DNA from: Isoetes taiwanensis
Taxonomy: Eukaryota > Streptophyta > Lycopodiopsida > Isoetales > Isoetaceae
DNA: 64,000 bases
Assembly (NCBI GenBank): GCA_021234155.1
Contig: JAJEKV010000524.1
Coordinates: 1-64,000, forward strand
Direction of reading: 5' to 3'
Shown here: positions 47,255 to 57,059 of the stretch, in pieces
Position numbering within the stretch: the first letter of the stretch is position 1
Layout of the letters: every line of letters begins with the position of its first letter
Made by a program: the position numbers and the translations under genes
Notes under the pieces: model-generated
The model's input: only the letters and a program-made list of their open reading frames with translations
Databases searched by the model: none
Told to the model about the DNA's origin: nothing

Positions 47255-47425
47255 GTAGATTAAGCTCAGATCTTTCCAACAAGCATAAGATCGTCTTGAT
47301 TGCAGATGAAAATTTCAAGTTATAAGCTCTTGAGTTCTTGAATTTGAGAAATAAAAAATCTCATAACTTGAGATTGTGGTCTTAGAATTGAATGATCTTA
47401 TTGGAAAGATCTCGACTTAATCTAC
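47255..47425. mobile_element. MITE nested in the left MULE TIR (171 bp)
   Basis: GTAGATTAAG at 47255 and CTTAATCTAC at 47425 are exact 10-bp inverted ends. The arms continue imperfectly (CAGATCTTTCCAA paired with TTGGAAAGATCT, CAAGTTATAAG paired with CTCATAACTTG), so nearly the whole element folds back. The right MULE TIR lacks it and reads straight through the corresponding site, so it is an insertion with its own empty-site control. A clear target-site duplication is not resolved. Confidence 0.75.
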
Positions 47426-47869
47426 ACATTAGAGGATTTTTTGAGGTCAATTAAGGGCCTCCTAAGAAATGCCAACATGGCATGCCGAACACGTAGCCTC
47501 GGGCAAAAAGCCATCCCAAACCTATAATAATCTTTTTGTCTTGTTAAGTAGCTGCGTGTGGCAGGAAAATTGGGGAAATTGGGAGGTCATATTTCCCTTC
47601 TTTTGAGTCTTTATGCAACCGCCGAGGATCGGCAAAGCATATCGAGCTTCCGGTAATGGATCAATCATGTTCATTCATATGTTCCGCTGCTTCCCAAATC
47701 CGAGCATATCGAAGCTTAGGTAATGGATCGATCATGTTCATTCTAGCTCTCACTTTATTTTTTTCTTCCAAAAAGCGTAGAAGTTAGCCGTTTACGCCAT
47801 CTTTTGGTTAATGCATTAAATCATCCATACCGCTGCTTAAAATTGCAAGATGCGCCAAGGCTACTCACA

Positions 47870-48134
47870 TCCAAATATGATTATATTATTGTGGGAGGTG
47901 GAATCGCTATAGGATGTCCTCTTGCAGCAACACTTTCAAAAATTACGAGTTTTGTTGCTTGAAAGAGGAGATTCTCCTTACGGAGATCCCAATTTGGAGC
48001 GTGAGGAATTTTTTGATATTAGGACATTTAAGTCCGAAGAAAATCAAAGGTTGAAGCTAACGGAGAGCGAACTTGAAGCAAGAGGGGCATTTTCTTTGCG
48101 CAAAGATTGGGCACATCAAGTCCAAAGTGGATAA
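47870..48134 (+). pseudogene. GMC oxidoreductase fragment inside the MULE
   Basis: The frame at 47870 gives SKYDYIIVGGG then GCPLAATLSK, the N-terminal FAD-binding dinucleotide motif of plant GMC oxidoreductases (HOTHEAD/mandelonitrile-lyase group). It is interrupted by one extra codon in the glycine loop. After a frame change at about 47930 it continues QKLRVLLLERGDSPYGDPNL, the second strand and ribose-binding acidic residue, and peters out after about 48020, with a stop at 48132. Only the N-terminal roughly 60-80 residues are recognisable. Position inside the TIRs suggests capture by the element. Confidence 0.72.
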
Positions 48135-48139
48135 ATACA

Positions 48140-49940
48140 TTAAGGCATGAGGAGCGAAGGAAGATTACCCTATGATTGGTGAGTTGTTACAGGTTTTGCC
48201 CCACTTGCATTGCTTAGATCTACTACTCACGGAGGGCGATTAGATGCGAAGCTTTTGGTTTTGAGATGGGCATTACATTGCTTAATGATTCCAGAATTTG
48301 TAGTATGATTTTAAGAATGCAAATATCTCTCTATATATGTGCGAAAATAGGGGTTTCAAAATTTGGTTTCGAAAAAAAATATCTGGCGATATAAAATCCG
48401 AGGCATCATGTGGAAATCCTGGCCAGCTGCACTGGGGCAGTCGAAAATATGCAAGCTAACGAATTGTGACAAGCCATTGTCACAAAGAAAATTGCTCCCT
48501 TTATTGAGCTTTGCGATGACAAAATGACATCGACTTTTTCTTCAATTTTGCTCCGTCCCCGTTCTATCCTCGGCTTTTTTAATCGCCATGCTCTATGCTC
48601 CAATTTTTTTAATCCACCTCTCGATATTTGATGGAAATCGGCATCCAGCATTCAGTTTTAATGGTTGAAGTTAGGTGACGTGGCGAAAGAGAAAAAAAGT
48701 GAAAAAGAAAAAAAACAGAGCATGTCGGTGGAGGTAAGGAATAAAAAATACGTGGATCGGGCCCGAGGTGTGAGAGCAAACGGAGTGGGTTGTTGGTTGT
48801 TTTGGCAAATTGAATAGAATCGTGGAAGGAGCCGATTCATATTACCGAGGATTAGCGAGAGAGAGATACACAGTTGAATAGATGATTCTTGTTTGTAACT
48901 GAAATCAAATCGGTTGTAAATGTGTCGGATTCTTCATGGGTCTTGAGGGGATGCGAAAAATTGCTTCTTTGAAGGTTCTTTTATGAACATTTTGTTGCCC
49001 GGCTTTTCTAGTCCGGACTTTTTGCGCTCTGGTTTTTTACGGATTGCCTCTGATCATGCGATGAATCGCCGAAATATATGGCCCTCGATTGCTTTTGTTA
49101 TCTGATAAGAAGCTTCTTTGGTTTTGCTATAAAGCCGGTGATTGTTGATTGTTTGAGATTCCCATCGGAAGGTAGCCGTTCTTTGTGGAAAGACAATGAG
49201 ACTTGGATCTATTTGGTGAATATTGCATTGGTATCGATTGGAGCCAATTGGTAGGATCACGGGGCGAGTAGTGGATTTCCTCACGGGTTCAAATCCGGGC
49301 ACAAATTATAACAATATTTTGGCGGCAACCGCATCAAGCTCTCTGCAGGTCGGTTGGGGCAGCCATGCTTTGGGCGGTTTGTTGATCTGCGGATTCTGGC
49401 AGAGTCTTCCGCCTCCTCTATAATGTATTGCTAGCGTTCTGTTTTGTATCAACTGCCTCCTTTTTATTCAGGGGCCCTTATTGAAGCTCAAAGTGATGAA
49501 GAACTACCGGAAGCAGATTTTGGGGCGATTAGACTTGAAAAGGAAAAGAATGAACAAAAGCTATAGTGGTCACGGTAGCGCGTTTCCTTTGCCAAAAGGA
49601 GACGCTTTATTCGCAGAGTGGGTACTATTTTGTTTAAGCACTTCACAATTTCACAATGGACTTAAATGTATTTTATTTAACATCTTTGACACTATTTGTG
49701 GTATGTTTTTTTACCCATTGTAGCAACAAAACGATACATAAAATATTATGGAGTGGCGGAATAGGCGTACTTAATAAGAGAAGCTCATCAAATTTACTTC
49801 AACCCGAATGAGCAAGCGATTGATTTGAGCATATCGATTTGAGCCGAACCTACCTAAGGGTGACACACGGAAGGCACTTAGGAGGCTCGGTATAAAAATC
49901 TGCACAAGCTTCGCCTCCCCATTGGTCATTGAGCTTTTGA
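48140..49940. other. MULE interior, unassigned
   Basis: This is further non-repetitive interior sequence, locally GC-rich (49223-49423), with short frames but no recognised domain. It may include additional captured host sequence. Confidence 0.35.
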
Positions 49941-51324
49941 CGATGGCATCAGTAAGGGCCCTTATTTGACCTCAAAAAACTCTAATGATTCATCCGAAAG
50001 GCAATTTTGGATTCAGATCATTGAAAAAACGTTATTGCCAATTTTCCCAAGTACCACTGGGTTTAGTGGCATTTTTGTAATTTTGGCAAACTTTAATGGT
50101 ATTTTGGTATATTTCCCTTTTTTTTTTTTTCCGCCGGGATATTCATAAGTGTTGCCTAATAAGATATGCTTTTTAGATGCAATCTAAAATTTTGCATTAG
50201 CCGACAATCCCGCCTTTTACTCTAGTTATCTGGATTTTGCAATTTTTTATTTATTTCGACTAAACATTTGCCTGCATCTAATCATTCAAAGCTTTCCAAC
50301 TTTAAATGAGGAATCATGGCCTCCCAACCTCTCGATACGCCATGTGAAATGTCTTTTTACCCTTTTTTTCTAAAGGCTAAAGATTGAAAGGCCTCTTGTT
50401 TTGTCACTCATGAGATACTTTACAAGGGAATTCCCTTCACAAGCATCACCATAACCAGTTTCAATGTTCATTTTGTACTGTATTCACTATTTTAGGATTG
50501 TTATGGCATCAATGTATGTTGAAGAAGAGTAAAATGATCCGTCTTCTAGCCTATATCAGAACTAGTCATATTTGTCAATTTACATTTCCCTCGTGCCATG
50601 TAGATGAGTGGAAAGCGGGTCGAAATTATTGGGCTAGGACGGATTGGAGTAGCAGTGGCAAAGAGGGCAGAAATCTTTGGTTGTCATATTGCATACTATT
50701 CAAAAATGAGAAGCCACATTTTCCATATTCCTACTACAATAGTGCGTTCTGACTAGCCAAAAAGCGTGACATACTTGTGATAACATGCACACTAACTAAG
50801 GAAACTGTACACATGGTGAACAAAAGGAAGTGCTAGATGCATTAGGGCCCCTAGGGACATTGGTGAATGTTGCTAGAGGACCTATAGTTGATGAACAGGG
50901 AACTTGTAAAAGCTCTAGTCGAAGGAAGGCTTGGAGGTCTTGGATTGGATGTTTTGAAAATGAGCCCCATGTTCCTCATCGGGTTATTATGCTTGGAAAA
51001 TCTTGTCCTCTTGCCTCATATTGGAAGTTCTACATGGGAAAACCGAAAGGAAATGGCAAATCTAGTACTTGAAAATTTGGAAGCGCATTTTTGTGGGCGA
51101 CCTCTTCTAAGCCTTGCATTTTGATACATGGCATCTTCTGTTATTGTCACAATAAGTGAACGAGAGGGGTATCTATCTCTTTGCTTCTTGGAGGGGAGCT
51201 CAACCAATAGTGGACCAACTAAGAATAAAGGCAAGTTAAGGTTGCAAACCTGAGATAATTATTTCTCTAAATTACGTGGCGAAAATGATTTTGGTCTAAG
51301 ATATCACTTAAACTTTTATGGAGA

Positions 51325-51352
51325 CTAGTTATTGTGCCCGACATTGCCGAGC
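51325..51352 (-). mobile_element. Helitron-like 3' end (element D)
   Basis: Minus strand: a GCTCG..CGGGC hairpin, CACAATAA and CTAG ending at 51325, followed by T (51324). It matches the 3' ends of elements A and B (CGGGCAC..T(T/A)ACTAG). The element's 5' end was not found in the 51.4-60 kb region. The tandem repeats and GC-rich ORF just upstream may be its contents. Confidence 0.5.
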
Positions 51353-51621
51353 TTTAGCAAATGCAGATTGTAGAAGGAAGTATGCAGTTTTGCATTTGTA
51401 GGCTCTAGGGCAGTGTCCTTAGTAGTGAATTGAAATTTGTAGTGTTTAAGCCAGTTGGTGTTCATATTTGTAGAGTTCAAGTTAATGTTTTGATGAATAT
51501 GAGTGAAATGGATCGACTTAAGGGTTTTAGTATAATAAAAGAAGTAGAACATTGTATTGGAGATTATGTTGCTAGTTTGGTAATTAATTATGTCATTTTA
51601 TTTTAATGAACTTGTTCTCAA

Positions 51622-51857
51622 ATTGGATTCTAGGTGTCCAAACCGCCCAGAGAGCAACACCTCTCTTGCCCTTTCTCTCACTAGGGTTTGGCCAAAGCTC
51701 CCAGATTGTTTTGCTCACACATCTTGTTTGAGTTCCCAGATTGGATTCTATGCATCCAAAATGCCCTGAGAGCAACACTTCCTCTCTTGCCCTTTCTCTC
51801 ACTACGGTTTGGCCCACGGCTCCAAGATTCTCTCACTAGGGTTTGGCACCCATAGAG
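51622..51857 (+). repeat. Two-copy tandem repeat, about 118 bp unit, 5'-UTR-like
   Basis: ATTGGATTCTA..GAGAGCAACAC..CTCTCTTGCCCTTTCTCTCA, ending with CTA(G/C)GGTTTGGC, occurs at 51622 and 51740. A third partial TCTCACTAGGGTTTGGC follows at 51831. It directly precedes the ATG of the GC-rich ORF. Plant 5' UTRs and LINE 5' monomers look like this. Confidence 0.75.
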
Positions 51858-51859
51858 CC

Positions 51860-52219
51860 ATGGCTACGCATGTAGCTCCCTACCCGACCCCTGCTTTGGA
51901 AGGAGACATCCAACATGCCTCGGCCCAACATGAGACCAGCCCCCTCCCGGCAAGCTCGGTTCCATGTCAGGACACCCAGAGCCCCCTGCGAGAGGCAGGC
52001 CCACCACAGCAGGACCCGAGATCGGCCAGGCCACGCAGCGGCCCAGAGGCGGTGGCGGGTAAAAGCGAGGGAGGAGAAGTCTCTTCCATGAGACAAGATC
52101 GCGTGCCCCAAAAGCTCAATCAACAAAGTCAGCCCGATGGGGCGATTGACTCACGCCCCCCCTCCCGGGGTAGCCCAAAGCGTGCGTGGAGGCTGGAAAA
52201 AACTTCGAGGCAGAATTGA
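51860..52219 (+). CDS. GC-rich ORF of unknown function
   Basis: From ATG 51860 (MATHVAPYPTPALEGDIQ) an uninterrupted frame of 119 codons runs to a TGA at 52217-52219. It is rich in Pro, Ser, Gln, Arg and Gly and has no predicted fold, signal peptide or membrane segment. Its GC content is far above the neighbours. It follows tandem 5'-UTR-like repeats, so it could be the start of a LINE ORF1 or another element protein truncated downstream. An upstream in-frame ATG at 51809 is less likely, as it lies within the repeat. No family was recognised. Confidence 0.35.
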   Translation: MATHVAPYPTPALEGDIQHASAQHETSPLPASSVPCQDTQSPLREAGPPQQDPRSARPRSGPEAVAGKSEGGEVSSMRQDRVPQKLNQQSQPDGAIDSRPPSRGSPKRAWRLEKTSRQN

Positions 52220-52847
52220 GGGAGGCCAATGCAGCGACTTGCAGCCCTGATAGAAAGAAGTACACTCCTTAGCACTCGAGGTGCTTAGAAGACAACGGCA
52301 ACGGAAGCCGGTGATTTGCAACTCGAGGCCCACATACGGCCGAGATGGGACCGGTGACCCCTTCAAGAGACAACGGGATAGGTAGGGGGTATTGCTGAGG
52401 TCAAAGTGGATTTCGGCCCGACCACCACCGTCGAAGCCATGACACAAAGCGAGGCAAAGCTTTGAGCAAGAGAAACAGACAATGATCACTCAGCCGAGGA
52501 AAGAGGCGAGAAGATTATGCCATCTTTGCTCTCGTGTGGAGAGCCAATCGTAACTACAAAGCCTCGTTTGGCCATGATCAGATGGGCTCCTATGCATAGG
52601 CTGACCGATAGGGAATTGTTGAGGTCATTTCTTAGACTCATCTCTATACATAGCTTCTAGGTCTCTACCCCCCTTTCCTCAAGCACAAGAGGTGCAAACA
52701 GAGAGAACATCCATGATCGTCATCATACGAGAACAGAAAAACAGAATTGTTCTAATGTAACTTTAGTCATACATAAGAACAAATGACTAGGATTCAATTA
52801 TCAAACCAATTTTGGGGTTAGCGTCCTTAAGTTTGAAAACACAGCTA

Positions 52848-52925
52848 AAATTAGTTGACTATCTATCTTAATTAGATGACTATCTACCTTAACACGGCTA
52901 AAATTAGATGATTATCTACTTTAAT
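52848..52925. repeat. Degenerate tandem repeat, about 22-30 bp unit
   Basis: Three diverged units of AAATTAG(A/T)TGA(C/T)TATCTA(T/C)CTTAA. Confidence 0.75.
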
Positions 52926-52980
52926 AATGTCAATTAAGCCTATAAATCCAATTTATCACTATTGCCCACGTGAACCTTGA

Positions 52981-53730
52981 CTAACACCTAGTCCCTGAGA
53001 TGCAAAGAACCTTGAAGAGTATCTGTTGCAATGGCGCTTTGGTATAGTGTGCTTCACCATTGCGGATGCAAGTATCCGATGCGTGGTAATAACGAGCTCC
53101 ACTTCCAAAGTACCTTGATAAGTGGAGCAAGACTACCTTTGTTGTTGTGAAGACGATGTGAGGAACACCTTGGTCTTGGTCAAATTGACATGCATTGACT
53201 ACATCCAGATAATGTTGCATACCTTCTGGAGTATAAACCAAAAGATCCACATCATCTTCATATATCAACTACTAGATGATATGGTGAACCGAAGGATCCT
53301 TCTACCTCCATGTTGAGCAAGCCACTCCAAAAGCCGATTAATGTTTAGTCCAAATAGCATGGGACAAAGTGGGCACCCTTGTCAGAATCCCACACTGCTG
53401 TTGATAAGCTGGCCTGATGGCGGCATTCGAGCCGAGCATGCGTATAATTTGCATACTACATTTTGCAACTCTTGGAGATCTCTTAAAAGCACTATTATTT
53501 TCCACAACTTTTCCCAAGTATCGTGTTGAAAAGCCTTTTGCAAAATCTATAAAGCAAAGAATCTGGATCTTGGCATTTATTTTGATGTCTTCTATCAAGG
53601 CCCACAAAGTGAAAATATGATCGATGGTAGAGTGTCTAGATCTGAACCGATGTGTAAGGGCATGTACTTTTGTAAATTTTTGCCTATGTTATCCATTCTT
53701 TGCGCTCAAGATCCCCTGTTGGTGTTGACA
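52981..53730 (-). mobile_element. LINE reverse transcriptase fragment
   Basis: Minus strand. The piece at 53607-53338 has IQILCFIDFAKGFSTRYLGKV, the region of the first RT Asp (FIDFAKAFD type). The next frame (53268 down) has IYEDDVDLLVYTPEGMQHYL, in place of the YADD block, then a TKVVLLHLSRYFGSGARYYH segment typical after RT. ADD is replaced by EDD and the KAFD block by KGFST. Frames change at least twice and no zf-RVT is seen. It appears to belong to a different LINE lineage from the two larger ones. Confidence 0.65.
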
Positions 53731-53783
53731 AGTCCATTCGGCAATTTGGGATGAAAATCTTCTTGTTTAGATAAACATTTGAA

Positions 53784-54245
53784 TTGGTGAAGGTTACACC
53801 CAAGTTTTCCATGGTGGGCAAGATCATGGAGTGCTCAGATGTTCAACCTACTTGGAATTGGGTGATAGAAGTATTTGAGTTTTCTTCTTCAATGAAGGAT
53901 ATCAATTTAGAGTTCTATCCAACAAAGTGGATGCCATTGAAAAAAGTAGTGATTCATATATGTAAAGCCTGGCTATTATGGATTTTATGGAAAAGAAAAA
54001 GAATGAAGGTTTTCTCCCAGAAAAATATGCATCCCTCGTGCCTCTTGGTTTCTCTAAGATTTAAGTTGAGAAAGCAAGTTTTGGCAATCGATGATGAGAA
54101 CCGAGCAATTGTCGAATACCTCTTTTGTGCATTTCTCAAGTTGTAAGATAATAGTTTCCTATGTGATTACCCTTACATATTTAGAATTAAACATTGTGAT
54201 GTCGTATAATATAGGTTTCTTGTATTGAATTAAAAAAAATAAAAA
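53784..54245 (+). mobile_element. LINE 3' end fragment (plus strand)
   Basis: The open frame at 53784-54146 ends with KAWLLWILWKRKRMKVFSQK and IDDENRAIVEYL, the usual tail after a LINE zf-RVT domain (W..W..RN.KVF). It is followed at about 54231 by an A-rich tail. It lies head-on to the minus-strand RT fragment at 52981-53730. Confidence 0.5.
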
Positions 54246-54249
54246 CTAG

Positions 54250-57055
54250 TCAAAAGCATGTTTGGTTACTTTGCTTAGGAATTTAGTTGGTACAATAATT
54301 TGAGTGTTTCAGCAATGCAAGCGGAAAAGTATAATTATTTTGGTCTAGAAATACGACTAACCATATAGTAGCTTATCTAGACAACTATCTACCTATCTAT
54401 CTATTATTTGTGACTCAAGCGCGCATAAAACTATTCTTACTAATAAAAGACATGCATAGATGCTACATGGGTCCAAATAATCATCATCGCTACGCTTGCG
54501 ACAACATATAACAATTAGAAAATTGTCAAACCATTAATTATAATTGATCGCTTGTAACAAGCACCGTCGATGTCTTCAAATTGATGCCGTGCGATAACCA
54601 ACAACCCAACCCGAATTTCCTTGAATTTTTCCACAAGACTAGATGATATCGGACGCTTGTAGGTGATCCACGTGAACAAAAGTCCTAGCTGGCGACAGCG
54701 TGGTCGCCGGGCAACTCTAAAAAATGTGTAATGAGACTTCAACATAGGCCAAGTACAAAATTGATTGGTTCACATTCCTCCGAGTGAAGACTATCACGGA
54801 GTCACAAACTTCCAATTGGAGAAGAGCCGAAAGTCATGTGGGCAATCCATCTAAGAGTGTTTTCTGGCGCATCAAGCGGATATAGCCAAAGAGAATAGAG
54901 AGGCCCAACTCACGAGAATTAAATAAGTGTTGGACAATTCACTACATGTGTTGTCTCCTCCTCAGTGTTAATATCCGGTAAAATGATAGCCTCATGTAAC
55001 TTTAAAGTGGTAAGTCATAAACAATAATAAAACTTTGAAAGTATACATTTCACCGCACACTACCAGTGGTAACAACAAAGTTAGCGGCAAGAATGCGACA
55101 CTTCTTTGGTATGGCTTGGCAAACCAATAGAGGGAAGGTTGTTTTCCAAATGCTTGATCATTCTTTGAATTATACTTCATGCCTTAATTGTCCATAGCTC
55201 TAAAAAACAGGTTGGGTACTCTTGTACGAATTATTCAAGATGCATGTTATACTGCACTGTTTTTGAAAGATACAAAGATGTCCTCTATTACTAATGTGAA
55301 TGCTAAGTTTCACACAAAGGTGTAAGAAACAATTTGTTGAATCATGCAAGAATCATCTGCCCATACTTCTTACCCCCTATTTATAAGGCCCTGACTATTT
55401 TCCACATACAACTAAAGACCGTCATTAAGCACTTATTGTGGCATGTGAAGCACATGCTCGGGAGAGTTGAAAAGTTAGGTAATGAGACACTCAGTATTGA
55501 CAATGTCATCATGAGGCCTTGGAACATTGTTCCATATATCAAGGCCACAAACAATAGAAAAACTATTTTACCATCCAAATTGGAAGATTATAGAAAATTA
55601 TCTTTGTTTTGAGAGAGCGGGAGCAAATGATTGAAAACGGTTCTCAACAAAATTAGAAGAAATGTTCCACATGCGAACTAGAAGTTCATTCGCATGGATT
55701 AGGTAGGTGCCCTTTGCAAGAACCATATCATCCAAGCATGTCCCGATGCATGAAAGGTATTTGTGGGACAACATAATTCCTATCGAGTTCTTACTTGCAA
55801 TCCTCGCAAGAGGAGCAAATTGGTCATCTTTGCATAAATCAAAGAATGTACATCTTGTCTTTCATACATTTCCACATACCAACTAAACCTTGAAGCCCAT
55901 CTTCAATCAGGGCTAGTACGACAGTTGTTAGAGTCGTCATTATGGGCAAATAAAGGGATCCATACTCAACCTCTTACGCGGTGCTCAAGCCTTTCCGGAA
56001 GGCATAAACTTACGCTAATTCAGTAAGTTGAACAAAGAATTAAGAAAGAAGTCGTACAAAGATCACATACAAGTGGGACCAAATAAATTAGAAAGAGGGC
56101 AGTTTGCAGCCTTAACAAAGGCTCCAAAGAAAGTTTCACATAATCCCACATTGGCAAGCCCATGTAGAAGAGTACGATCAATTGAACCTTGGTATAGAAT
56201 TCCAATGTAACATATAAGATGGAGATATTCCACAATTCTTATGACAATATGCCTAATATCCCATTCAAGGAAGCACATAAACCTGGATTACCTGTGTAAA
56301 GAATGTTTACGCACTTTGATGTAGGGCGCCTTGCATGGATGGTCCCCTTCTAGTGTTCCTTGTAAACTCTTGCTCGACAAAGACACTAACTAGCTTGTGA
56401 ATGCCCCTCGGACATATTTTTGTCATTTTGTCAAAATTCCTTTACTCCTGAAATCCAAGTGCTCCTAAATTTCATGTCCATCATCGCGCATGGTGTGAAG
56501 GAAAAACATGAGCCCCAAAATATCTCATCTTAGACCTCAAGTGCCTTAATTTGTACCATGCTTGCCATCAACTTGCAATGACTCAAGCCAAACGTTTCAT
56601 AACTATTTACAACCCATACTCATTGTATTAAACTTTCCGACTTGAACTTCTTTTTATTACGCCCTTGCTAGCAATGAGGACCATCAACAATATATGTCGG
56701 AAACATTGCTATCTCAATCATAAATTGTGTAAAGATCATTTGAATTATCGATTTATGGTGAATTGTCCTCAAGTGACGGCCGTTCTCGAGGGCGAAAACA
56801 TGCAACCCACTATTTAAAATTGCAGAAAAGGGCCATAATATTGTTCCCATCCTAGTTTCCGTGCTAGGAATGTCTAGTACATGGCATTCTCTATGGTGAG
56901 TACAAACTGCTTTGCTCATTCGCCAGTTTCGCTTAAATCCACGTCTTGGAAGAGGTGCGAGAGAGATGGTGCCGATTCTTTGAAACATCATTGGGCAGCA
57001 CTACACACCTTTGTTGGAGCACAAGGCACAAGCAATGTCTTGATCTAGAGTAGAT
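54250..57055. other. Stretch without a recognised gene
   Basis: Short frames are present on both strands. A 92-codon plus frame (55334-55612) and minus frames near 56020-56278 look partly protein-like, but I cannot assign them. The minus frames at 56668-56991 may be decayed C-terminal sequence of the PPR gene. Confidence 0.4.
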
Positions 57056-57059
57056 TTAA

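Larger units (their letters stand above)
47126..50117. mobile_element. Mutator-like (Pack-MULE-type) element in the HPR intron
   Basis: Terminal inverted repeats bound about 2992 bp. The left TIR begins GAAATTTACCACAATACCAT at 47126. The right TIR is its reverse complement, ending at 50117 (GGGAAATATACCAAAATACC read inward). The match continues through TTTGCCAAAATTAC, AATGCCACTAA, GCAATAACGTTTTTTC and GATCTGAAT, and resumes with TTTTTTGAGGTCAA..AAGGGCC. Identity is roughly 85-90% by eye. Both ends abut T-runs (47116-47125, 50118-50130), which could be a 9-10 bp target-site duplication of T, but homopolymers cannot prove it. Long TIRs with ACCATTAAAGTTTGCCAAAATTACCA-like sequence are typical of plant MULEs. 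No transposase is encoded. The interior carries a GMC oxidoreductase fragment. Class assignment is inference. Confidence 0.65.
46715..51124 (+). pseudogene. Hydroxypyruvate/glyoxylate reductase pseudogene (two exons)
   Basis: D-2-hydroxyacid dehydrogenase of the plant HPR2/HPR3 type, a cytosolic NAD(P)H enzyme reducing hydroxypyruvate or glyoxylate. Exon 1 (46715-47034) has DHALSSKFEVYRL, a stop, then LPKLEIV, KKRGILVTNTRSA and, after a frame change, LAILARRICRGDRFVRQGRW..GDYPLSHR. About 35-40 residues between FEVYRL and LPKLEIV are missing. Exon 2 (50604-51124) starts [15 protein letters not shown] (the NAD-binding glycine motif at about 50631). In shifting frames it keeps [29 protein letters not shown] (Arg), ENEPHVPHR (Glu) and [13 protein letters not shown] (His), so all three catalytic positions remain visible. 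The intron site (before SGKRVGI) and phase match the family. At least five frame breaks make it dead. The intron is enlarged to 3569 nt by a Mutator-like element. Confidence 0.85.

Noticed and set aside
49240-49310. tRNA-like stretch (AATTGGTAGGATC D-arm-like and CGGGTTCAAATCCGG T-arm-like)
   Set aside because: The T-stem has two mispairs, no proper acceptor stem closes the fold, and the D-stem pairs poorly. Treated as chance or a very degenerate fragment.
52735-52750. TCTTATGTATG (minus) as the 5' end matching the 51325 Helitron 3' end
   Set aside because: The preceding base is T, not A, and the following sequence does not match the family.
54905-54925. AAGTGTTGGAC motif as a plus-strand Helitron 5' end
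   Set aside because: Only an 11-base match; the TCTTATATTATAATG terminus is missing upstream.
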